Part shown: piece after piece, positions 1 through 5,167 of the stretch | How positions within the stretch are numbered: the stretch's first letter is position 1 | Layout: every line of letters starts with the position of its first letter | The notes under the pieces: generated by a model | Told to the model about the DNA's origin: nothing | Databases searched by the model: none | Seen by the model: only the letters and a program-made list of their open reading frames with translations | Position numbers and translations under genes: made by a program | Assembly (NCBI GenBank): GCA_020849075.1 | Contig: JADLGZ010000047.1 | Coordinates: 1-5,568, forward strand | Reading direction: 5' to 3' | DNA length: 5,568 nt | From: Fimbriimonadaceae bacterium | Lineage (GTDB): Bacteria; Armatimonadota; Fimbriimonadia; Fimbriimonadales; Fimbriimonadaceae

Positions 1-180
1 GCTAGGGCAATGCTGGGATACATGCTGTGTTCCATCTTACGCCAGATTGGGAACATTTGCTTAGGGATTTGCAAACTACCCTGAAGTTTGGGTTTGGAAA
101 AACCAAGTATTCCTCCGAGGGTTCTTCTCCTGCAAGGGTGGAAGAAGCATCATAGCTCCCTAGAGGTCGAGCAAAGAGAT
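1..180. other. Upstream region without a supportable gene
   Basis: I find no convincing coding sequence here. The + frames are closed by stops at 3-5, 62-64 and 82-84. One frame stays open from 6 to a TAG at 153-155 but has no ATG and only a possible GTG at 27, so it is not called. On the - strand a frame beginning with ATG at 35-33 runs off the left edge after 11 codons, which is too short to judge. The stretch next to the pilin start holds a small imperfect hairpin (122-127 pairing with 141-146). It probably carries the pilin promoter and 5' leader, but I could not pick a promoter with confidence. Confidence 0.5.
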
Positions 181-516
181 ATGAAGAGGTTAAATCGAAA
201 AAAGGGCTTTACGCTCGTTGAAATCATGATTGTGGTGCTGATCATCGGCATCCTACTCGCCATCGCCGTGCCGAACTTTGTTCGAGCCCGTGAGACCAGT
301 CGAACGCGATCTTGTATCGCTAATCTTCGCCAATTGGATTCCGGTAAGGAGCAATACGCGATGGAAGCTCGGCTTGCTGCCGGTGCCGCCGTTGCAGAAG
401 CCAACATCGTTCCTGACTATGTCAAGAAGATGCCGCAATGCCCAAGCGGTGGTACATACACCGTTGGAAACGTGGGTTCAGACCCAACTTGCAGCGTTGC
501 CGGTCACGCCCTCTAA
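181..516 (+). CDS. Short type IV pilin / major pseudopilin (prepilin with class III signal)
   Basis: Predicted shaft subunit of a type IV pilus or type II secretion pseudopilus, 111 residues as precursor. Seen: a basic leader of nine residues ending in Gly9, then FTLVE with the conserved Glu at mature position 5 (Glu14), then a hydrophobic helix to about residue 30 and PNF at 31-33. Prepilin peptidase should cut after Gly9 and methylate Phe10, leaving about 102 residues. The helix continues to about residue 62, followed by a very small C-terminal domain with Cys87 and Cys104 in a CPSGGTY...PTCSVAGH context, a likely disulfide loop; Cys45 lies in the helix. I chose ATG181 because it gives a normal leader and has an AAAGAG-like ribosome site just upstream. 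A TTG start at 88 would add 31 residues with no pilin character. It is the first gene of the cluster and has its own terminator. Whether it is a true pilin or a GspG-like pseudopilin cannot be decided from sequence alone. Confidence 0.9.
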   Translation: MKRLNRKKGFTLVEIMIVVLIIGILLAIAVPNFVRARETSRTRSCIANLRQLDSGKEQYAMEARLAAGAAVAEANIVPDYVKKMPQCPSGGTYTVGNVGSDPTCSVAGHAL

Positions 517-535
517 GGGTTGCTGACATAGGCAG

Positions 536-564
536 AAGGACAGGGCGGAACCGCCCTGTCCTTT
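536..564 (+). terminator. Strong intrinsic terminator after the pilin gene
   Basis: A perfect 13-base inverted repeat (536-548 with 551-563) has only AA between its arms, so in RNA it would fold as a 12-pair GC-rich stem with a GAAC tetraloop, followed by a modest T-rich run (562-571). It begins about 20 bases after the pilin stop. It should end most pilin transcripts and separate them from the minor pilin genes. Partial read-through is possible because the T tract is weak. Confidence 0.85.
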
Positions 565-634
565 ACTACTTAAGACTCTGAAGAATGCATCCGATAGTTG
601 TCCAATTCCTAAGCCGACTATGGAACAAGACTTG

Positions 635-640
635 AAGGAG
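635..640 (+). promoter_or_regulatory. Strong Shine-Dalgarno AAGGAG
   Basis: AAGGAG lies eight bases before ATG649, close to an ideal match and spacing. It fixes the start of the first minor pilin gene and suggests efficient initiation. It is clearly better than the site in front of the major-type pilin. Confidence 0.85.
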
Positions 641-648
641 ATATATCA

Positions 649-1107
649 ATGACCAAAAAGTTGCATCCAAGGACTCGCGGATTCTCGCTCGTCGAGGTTC
701 TGTTCGGAATCTTCTTGGCCGGACTGTGCGCAATGGTCCTTGCATCAACCATGCCCGTGGCCAACAATGCCCGAGGCATGGCAAACAACCAAAACAACGC
801 GTTGAGCATCGCCCAGAAGCAGATGGAAGCGCTGAGATCCGCAGGGTATCCGAACCTAACCCCAGACCGCTTGTTTGCCGTGGGCCTGATTGATAGTTCA
901 ACGGCGGTTTCGACGAACACGTACAGCTTTACCAACGTGGACAGCGGACGAGTTGATAGCCCGGCAATTCGGCTACCGAGCGGAGTGGGTCGTTTGCGCG
1001 TTGAACAGGTTGGCTTGGATCTACGCCGGGTTACGGTCATTCTGAGCTGGCAGGAACGGGGACGAACGCGCACGATTTCCGTGGGAACGATGGTGGCCAA
1101 CCTATGA
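649..1107 (+). CDS. PilV/GspI-like minor prepilin
   Basis: Predicted minor pilin (minor pseudopilin I / PilV type) of the tip complex that starts fibre assembly; inserted in the inner membrane before assembly. Seen in 152 residues: basic leader ending in Gly11, then FSLVEVL with Glu16 at mature position 5, then a hydrophobic segment to about residue 33. Next comes a stretch with NNALSIAQKQMEALRSAGYP (48-67), resembling the Ala-Gln-Lys-Met-Glu region of PilV/GspI proteins. The C-terminal part, about 113-152, looks like a beta sheet ending in LRRVTVILSWQERGRTRT, again typical of PilV (valine-rich strand, SW, then a charged turn). It starts the minor-pilin operon with an excellent Shine-Dalgarno, and its stop overlaps the next start (ATGA at 1104-1107), indicating translational coupling. 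Family assignment is by motif recognition, not search; PilV versus GspI is not resolvable here. Confidence 0.85.
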   Translation: MTKKLHPRTRGFSLVEVLFGIFLAGLCAMVLASTMPVANNARGMANNQNNALSIAQKQMEALRSAGYPNLTPDRLFAVGLIDSSTAVSTNTYSFTNVDSGRVDSPAIRLPSGVGRLRVEQVGLDLRRVTVILSWQERGRTRTISVGTMVANL

Positions 1108-1682
1108 AGAACAGAAGACTTCGTGGCACTACGCTTGTAGAAGCAATGGTCGCGTCTGTCGTGACGGGCCTTGTGCTTTTCACCGCGGTAGGCACGCTTT
1201 ACTCCGGTATGCGCAGCTGGATCCAAGGGCTGGGCCTGATCAATGCGGAACTAGACGGAACGCAGGCGATTCGGCGACTAAACCAAGAGCTTCGCGAGGC
1301 CATGTCAGTGCAGGTGGCGGCCGATGGTCAGAGCTTGACCTACAGAATGCCGCAGAGGAATGCGCAAGGTGACTTCATCGTGCCACCCCTATGGGATGGT
1401 GTCCAGCGTCGGGCGATTGTGACAGCAATGAGTAACGGGAGCTATAGCTTAGGCTTCGGCATCGCTGGCCAAGAGTACACGATTAGCCAGAGCATTATTC
1501 TCCGTGACCCAGAAGTCTCGGGTGCCCCAACGTATCGGGTCTTTACTCCGGGGCCAGGAGGGATTACTCGGCAGGTTGACGTTATGATCGTCACCCGCAC
1601 GTACGGCCCTCGAGGTGCACCCATCTATCAGCGCGTACGCGAAACGCTGTTCCTCCGCAATGTCCCTTCGATAACCAATTAG
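1104..1682 (+). CDS. PilW/GspJ-like minor prepilin
   Basis: Predicted second minor pilin (PilW or pseudopilin J type), 192 residues. Seen: short basic leader MKNRRLRG, cleavage expected after Gly8, then TTLVEAM with Glu13 at mature position 5, and a hydrophobic helix to about residue 33. A helix with DGTQAIRRLNQELREA (51-66) follows, matching the region in PilW/GspJ where an Arg-Leu-Gln-Glu-Leu-like pattern precedes the globular domain. The C-terminal part, about 77-190, is strand-rich and ends VRETLFLRNVP, close to the usual 'LRN' ending of this family. There is no cysteine. Its start overlaps the preceding stop by four bases and no good Shine-Dalgarno is visible, so translation probably depends on ribosomes finishing the upstream gene. 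Its stop codon forms part of the ribosome site of the next gene. In type II systems J binds I and K in the tip complex, which the gene order here suggests. Confidence 0.82.
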   Translation: MKNRRLRGTTLVEAMVASVVTGLVLFTAVGTLYSGMRSWIQGLGLINAELDGTQAIRRLNQELREAMSVQVAADGQSLTYRMPQRNAQGDFIVPPLWDGVQRRAIVTAMSNGSYSLGFGIAGQEYTISQSIILRDPEVSGAPTYRVFTPGPGGITRQVDVMIVTRTYGPRGAPIYQRVRETLFLRNVPSITN

Positions 1683-1685
1683 GAG
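1681..1685 (+). promoter_or_regulatory. Shine-Dalgarno overlapping the upstream stop, decides a GTG start
   Basis: AGGAG begins inside the TAG stop (1680-1682) of the PilW/GspJ-like gene and lies seven bases before GTG1693. The spacing supports GTG1693 as the true start of the large downstream gene. The overlap suggests coupled translation of the two genes. Confidence 0.8.
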
Positions 1686-1692
1686 TTCTAAA

Positions 1693-3636
1693 GTGAGTCA
1701 ACGAAAAAGCAAACGAACAAAGCGCGGCATGGCCATGGTCAGTTCATTCCTGATCTTGTCACTCTTAGCCGTCGCTTCGGTTTCATATACAAGTAGCGCA
1801 ACCGAGACCGTCCGCGCTTCCAAACGCATGACGATGGATGTCCAAACTACCAACCTGTGTGAAGCGGGCATTCAGGACATCTTGCGAAGCTTGTGGCGAC
1901 CCTTCAAGCAGCAACAAATCTTCTCGCAGTTAGACAGTACCTTGACGGGTGCTTCTACCTCGAATCCCACCGCCGCACTCTCGGGAACGGTAAGCGGTGT
2001 GGGGGCTTACTCATCGGGAGTCGTTGGCTACGCGACGGTGCCTGGAAATGCATACGTTCGCTTAGTCACGGTTCGAGCCGTAGGTTGGATTGATGAGAAT
2101 AACAATGGGATTCTCAACTCGGGTGAGCCCAGTAAGACGGTTGATGTAACGGCCCGATTTGAGTTGACACGAAGCCAAGTATTTGACTACACCTATTTCG
2201 TCAACAACTATGGGTGGATGGATGGATTTAGCCAGAACGACCTCATTGTCAATGGGGACATGCGGGCGAACGGCAATTTCAACTTCCTGAACGGTTCGCC
2301 AACCGTTAACGGGAGCGTCTTTGCGAACAACAATGATAAATTGGTTCCCATGGCGGTCGGTCTCGTCAATTCGGCACCGATCAAGATGACGAACACGACC
2401 TACGCAACTTGGGCGCCAAACAATCCGGCTCGATTATCTGGCGAGTCTACGGCGGCTTACACCGCTCGGGTAGCGGCTTATCAGAATATGATGGCTGCCC
2501 GTCGGCGCCAAGGCTATAACGCGCTTACCCATGGATCAACAGGCTCTGCGGCATTTGAAGAGAACCGAGACTTTGTCTTCCGAAGCGATGCTTCGCTGGT
2601 TAATGATCGGCCGGCTGGCGCTATTATCGGTGACAGCACTGGGCTGAAGGCCTGGACGCGAACGGGTTCTTCGTCGGCAACGACAAGTTTGCTTGATAGT
2701 CAGCGCACCCGCGAAATCATCATGCCGGATCTGAGCGACATAAATCGATACATAGATCTGAGCACGAACTATCGCGACACGAAAGCTACGTTCATGGACG
2801 GGAGCGCAAACCCGAACTACAATCAAGGTTCGTGGGTCGAGGTCTATAACACCTCTACCCGTCGCTATGACCGTGTTTCGACGAACGGCGTTATCAACGG
2901 AAGTGTTGTACTAGTTGGGACGGACGCCAATCCAATCCGCATTCACGGTCCGGTTACCGTAACTCAGGATGTTGTGATCAAAGGAACGGTGGCCGGGCAG
3001 GGGACTCTCTATACGGGTCGAAACACCCACATCGTGGGAGGAATCAAGTACGCAAGTGGGCCGGACTTCCGGGGCGGAAGCGTCTTCGGAACTGACGCTG
3101 CAAACGAGAAGAAAGACTTTCTCGGCCTAGCCGCTCGCGGTAGCGTGATCATGGGGAATCCAACGACTTTTACGAGTTCCTATCCTTTGCAGTACATGAC
3201 ACCGGTTAACCCACCGACGAAAACTGTGGGAACTTATGGGCGCTACGATGAAGACGGTAACTGGATCCCTGCTTATGACGCGATGGCCATTGATTCCAGC
3301 GGGCGACGACGATATCAAAGTGTTGTCCCCGACAGCACGATCAATAGCATCGCTGAAGGGGTGAACCAAATTGACGCCATCCTCTATACGAACTTCGTGG
3401 GAGGAGGGAACATCGGAACCAGTGGCGGGGGCGTGACGATCAACGGGACAATCATTAGCCGGGACGAGGCCATGGTCACCTGGAGCTTGCCCATCATCAT
3501 GAACTATGACAATCGTATCCGCGAGCGCTCCGTTGACGAGAAGCCGCTAGTGGATCTTAACCTGCCGCGCAGCCCGGCCATGATGCGAAGCACCTGGCAA
3601 GACCGCGGATTCCAATATAGGAGTTACAGCTACTAA
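1693..3636 (+). CDS. Very large PilX/GspK-like minor pilin with EF-hand-like loop and beta-helix-like repeats
   Basis: Predicted exported tip component of 647 residues, far longer than usual PilX (about 200) or GspK (about 330). Seen: basic leader ending RG (11-12), then MAMVSSFLILSLLAVASV, an N-terminal helix without Glu at mature position 5, as in GspK. The segment SSATETVRASKRM...TTNLCEAGIQDILRSLW (34-68) resembles the PilX N-terminal family, with its usual Ala-Glu-Ala-Gly shown as Cys-Glu-Ala-Gly. A loop DENNNGILNSGE (134-145) fits the 12-position EF-hand pattern, with acidic or Asn ligands at 1, 3 and 5, Gly at 6 and Glu at 12. Gly/Asn-rich strand stretches at about 182-210, 399-450 and 580-588 look like short beta-helix turns. 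The C-terminus is rich in Tyr and Arg. The start is GTG with a well-placed AGGAG. Third in the coupled operon, it likely caps an I/J/K-type complex. Functions of the 150-647 region are unknown; adhesion or calcium-dependent folding is inference. Confidence 0.78.
   Translation: MSQRKSKRTKRGMAMVSSFLILSLLAVASVSYTSSATETVRASKRMTMDVQTTNLCEAGIQDILRSLWRPFKQQQIFSQLDSTLTGASTSNPTAALSGTVSGVGAYSSGVVGYATVPGNAYVRLVTVRAVGWIDENNNGILNSGEPSKTVDVTARFELTRSQVFDYTYFVNNYGWMDGFSQNDLIVNGDMRANGNFNFLNGSPTVNGSVFANNNDKLVPMAVGLVNSAPIKMTNTTYATWAPNNPARLSGESTAAYTARVAAYQNMMAARRRQGYNALTHGSTGSAAFEENRDFVFRSDASLVNDRPAGAIIGDSTGLKAWTRTGSSSATTSLLDSQRTREIIMPDLSDINRYIDLSTNYRDTKATFMDGSANPNYNQGSWVEVYNTSTRRYDRVSTNGVINGSVVLVGTDANPIRIHGPVTVTQDVVIKGTVAGQGTLYTGRNTHIVGGIKYASGPDFRGGSVFGTDAANEKKDFLGLAARGSVIMGNPTTFTSSYPLQYMTPVNPPTKTVGTYGRYDEDGNWIPAYDAMAIDSSGRRRYQSVVPDSTINSIAEGVNQIDAILYTNFVGGGNIGTSGGGVTINGTIISRDEAMVTWSLPIIMNYDNRIRERSVDEKPLVDLNLPRSPAMMRSTWQDRGFQYRSYSY
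3619..3623 (+). promoter_or_regulatory. AGGAG ribosome site inside the end of the large gene
   Basis: AGGAG lies within the last codons of the preceding gene, 14 bases before ATG3638 and 20 before the in-frame ATG3644. This is longer than usual spacing, so initiation may be weak or rely on ribosomes terminating at 3634-3636. No in-frame start codon lies closer. Confidence 0.5.
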
Positions 3637-3637
3637 C

Positions 3638-4075
3638 ATGAACATGAAGCATCTCATTATCGGCATTGCGGTTTTCGCAGGGGCAACTTTTGCTTGGGGC
3701 ATCCACGAGGACCGTCCAGCAGGGACTGAGTTCAAGCTGGAAGAAAGCCAAGAACAGGTGGCGCAGGAGCAGGCCTACCAAGGGCGCTTGGAAGCATCAG
3801 GGGCAGTTCCAATCCGAACTCAGGAACAGGAAGACATAAAGGTAAGCAAGGAGGCATCGGCCAAGGCTGCGCTTTCTGCGGCCGACCGGATGGCGCAGGG
3901 TTCGGAAAACCTGAAGAAGGCCGAGGAAGGCATGAAGGCCGCAGGAATAAACCGAAAAGGTAGTTCTCAGTGGTGGTTCTTTGCCCTATTAGCTGGGGTT
4001 GGCCTGATGGCCTATGTTGGGATCAAGGATTGGATGTCCAAGAACATTCCAGATATGCCCACGAAGCGGCGCTGA
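3638..4075 (+). CDS. Unrecognised small membrane protein with long charged helix, last gene of the pilus operon
   Basis: I do not recognise this 145-residue protein. Seen: an N-terminal hydrophobic segment (about 5-19) that could be a signal peptide, with possible cleavage after Ala19 (TFA before Trp20), or a signal anchor. A long region of about 24-106 is rich in Glu, Lys, Gln and Ala, with likely helical or coiled-coil stretches at 32-52 and 62-102. A second membrane segment follows (about 112-129, beginning QWWFFALLAG), then a short tail ending in KRR. If the first segment is cleaved, the charged helix would be periplasmic and the tail cytoplasmic; if not, the protein is a hairpin with both ends in the cytoplasm. 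It starts one base after the preceding stop, so it is almost certainly co-transcribed with the minor pilins. A role as a scaffold or assembly partner is inference from context only. It has no prepilin motif, nucleotide-binding motif or cysteine. Confidence 0.75.
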   Translation: MNMKHLIIGIAVFAGATFAWGIHEDRPAGTEFKLEESQEQVAQEQAYQGRLEASGAVPIRTQEQEDIKVSKEASAKAALSAADRMAQGSENLKKAEEGMKAAGINRKGSSQWWFFALLAGVGLMAYVGIKDWMSKNIPDMPTKRR

Positions 4076-4093
4076 GGCGGAGAGGAATCTGAC

Positions 4094-4120
4094 ATGGGAA
4101 GGCGATCACCGCCTTCCCAT
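4094..4120. terminator. Hairpin terminator between convergent genes
   Basis: A perfect 11-base inverted repeat (4094-4104 with 4110-4120) and a five-base loop lie between the stop of the small membrane protein gene and the stop of the AraC-family gene. Neither side has a long T run (AATCCTGTTATTTG on the + side), so efficiency is uncertain. Its position and perfect symmetry suggest one hairpin serving both directions. Confidence 0.7.
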
Positions 4121-4127
4121 AATCCTG

Positions 4128-5018
4128 TTATTTGCTGGAGCGCTCTTGTGAGTACCGACGTAGTTCGCTCGGTAGCACACCCAATAGCTTTTTGAGCGCT
4201 TCACGGAATGCACTAGCGGTTGTGAAACCACACATTGCCGCAATTTCGTGCATGTCACGGTTCTTGCTGTCGAGTTTGTGCAAGGCCATTTCTACCCGGC
4301 ATCGTTCAACAAACTCGGGCAAGCCATAACCCATATCTACCCGGAAGGCTCGGCTGAGGTGAAACTGTGAATAGCCGGCAACGACGGACGATTGCTTGAG
4401 CGACCAGTTTTGAATCGGGTCTGACTGAACGGCGTTGACGAGGCGCAACATTCCGGGAGCTAGATCATTAGGGATCGGTGTGAGCGAGCTCTTACTCGGA
4501 TTCAGTGCGGCCGCAACTGCAAGCATTTGCAGTCCACCGAGAAGGCGTGGTTCGACGACTTCCCGGTTACCAAAGACCATCTGAGTCACTTCATCGGCGA
4601 TTGTCTTATTCTCTGGCAGGGTTGCCTTCAGAATCGAAACCGCGTTCGAATTCTTGGACTTTGCTCGGCGCTCGTTGAGCCAATTGGACAAGAGTGAACC
4701 GCAATTGTGGTTGCACTGTACCCAGTAGCCCGTGTAGGCCCCACGAGGCAGGATGCCTTCGATCGGTGAGTGCCCGGTGACAAGAGCAATGGAGTTTTTG
4801 GGGAGGATTTCCCACCCGCCATTTCCTTGTCGGACCAAGAGGGTGCCTTGCTGGCTGAAGAGCATCAATTCTTGACCGGGGAGCCGGCTGAGCGTGACTC
4901 GTTCTGGTTCAGCGTCCTCAGCGGCGATACGGTCAATCGTGATACATTCTCCGTCAAAGGAGCGTTTGGTGTTGAATCGGCGGAGGCCGAACTCTAGTGT
5001 TAGTGTTTGGGTCGACAT
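4128..5018 (-). CDS. AraC/XylS-family transcriptional regulator
   Basis: Predicted DNA-binding regulator of 296 residues, a normal length for the family. Seen: the C-terminal third has two helix-turn-helix units. The first is about 205-226 (NWSLKQSSVVAGYSQFHLSRAF). The second is about 255-277, with IAAMCGFTTASAFREALKKLLGVLPSELRR (259-288) matching the family signature (IA..CGF...S.F...FKK..G..PSE.RR). The N-terminal part, about 1-170, is strand-rich with the look of the cupin-like sensor domain; YW at 98-99 sits where many members have a Trp before a His-Phe pair. Here that spot carries Cys102-Asn-His104-Asn-Cys106. The ligand is unknown. ATG5018 is the first plausible start; the ribosome site in front of it is weak. 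It is transcribed away from asd and towards the pilus operon, and the upstream DNA holds dyads that could be its own operator. Nothing here shows that it controls the pilus genes. Confidence 0.88.
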   Translation of the reverse strand: MSTQTLTLEFGLRRFNTKRSFDGECITIDRIAAEDAEPERVTLSRLPGQELMLFSQQGTLLVRQGNGGWEILPKNSIALVTGHSPIEGILPRGAYTGYWVQCNHNCGSLLSNWLNERRAKSKNSNAVSILKATLPENKTIADEVTQMVFGNREVVEPRLLGGLQMLAVAAALNPSKSSLTPIPNDLAPGMLRLVNAVQSDPIQNWSLKQSSVVAGYSQFHLSRAFRVDMGYGLPEFVERCRVEMALHKLDSKNRDMHEIAAMCGFTTASAFREALKKLLGVLPSELRRYSQERSSK

Positions 5019-5034
5019 AGCTGGATCTCAGTTT

Positions 5035-5048
5035 GCGGTCTTGACCGC
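5035..5048. repeat. Perfect dyad 17-30 bases upstream of the AraC-family start
   Basis: Six-base perfect arms separated by TT. Its place in the 5' leader or promoter of the regulator gene suggests an operator or a short hairpin (five pairs closed on CUUG or CAAG) affecting its expression. This is inference from position and symmetry; a 14-base dyad can arise by chance. Confidence 0.45.
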
Positions 5049-5092
5049 CATTGTCATCTCCGGATGCGAGGTCTAGCCTCACTCACCAGTTA

Positions 5093-5142
5093 CCGTAGAA
5101 GTCAGGGTCCAGACACAACGAACGAACCCAATATTTCTACGG
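5093..5142. repeat. Eight-base inverted repeat with 34-base spacer upstream of asd
   Basis: CCGTAGAA at 5093-5100 is exactly complementary to TTCTACGG at 5135-5142. In RNA the stem could extend to ten pairs with a G-U pair and a further U-A pair (5101-5102 with 5133-5134). It ends 25 bases before the asd start, so it could be a two-site operator or a leader hairpin in the asd transcript. I see no match to a lysine riboswitch, which would be much longer. Confidence 0.45.
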
Positions 5143-5167
5143 AATTACGACTACCAAGTATTTTGAC

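Larger units (their letters stand above)
5019..5167. promoter_or_regulatory. Divergent intergenic region (AraC regulator / asd) with three dyads
   Basis: This 149-base region must carry the promoters of both divergent genes. Three inverted repeats are visible: GCGGTC-TT-GACCGC (5035-5048), GAGG-5-CCTC (5068-5080) and CCGTAGAA...TTCTACGG (5093-5100 with 5135-5142). I could not assign -35 and -10 boxes with confidence. A TATTTT at 5158-5163 is too close to the asd start to be an ordinary -10 unless the message is nearly leaderless. Confidence 0.6.

Noticed and set aside
45..62. Possible sigma-54 promoter (GG ... TTGC) before the pilin gene
   Set aside because: The GG lies two bases too close to the GC (11 rather than 13 positions from first G to final C), so the required -24/-12 spacing is not met.
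88..180. A TTG-started extension that would make the pilin 142 residues long
   Set aside because: The extension puts 31 unrelated residues before the class III prepilin leader, whereas ATG181 gives a normal nine-residue basic leader ending in Gly.
598..624. Possible promoter TTGTCC with TATGGA or GACTAT before the minor-pilin operon
   Set aside because: The spacing (12-15 bases) is too short and the -10 match weak, so I do not call it, although a promoter is expected somewhere in this gap.
618..1226. Long open frame on the - strand opposite the PilV-like gene
   Set aside because: It overlaps well-supported pilin genes, has an unnatural Arg/Thr/Ser-rich translation and no ribosome site; it is an antisense shadow.
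5019..5167. Lysine riboswitch before asd
   Set aside because: The region is too short for the five-helix lysine aptamer plus expression platform and shows only one modest stem.
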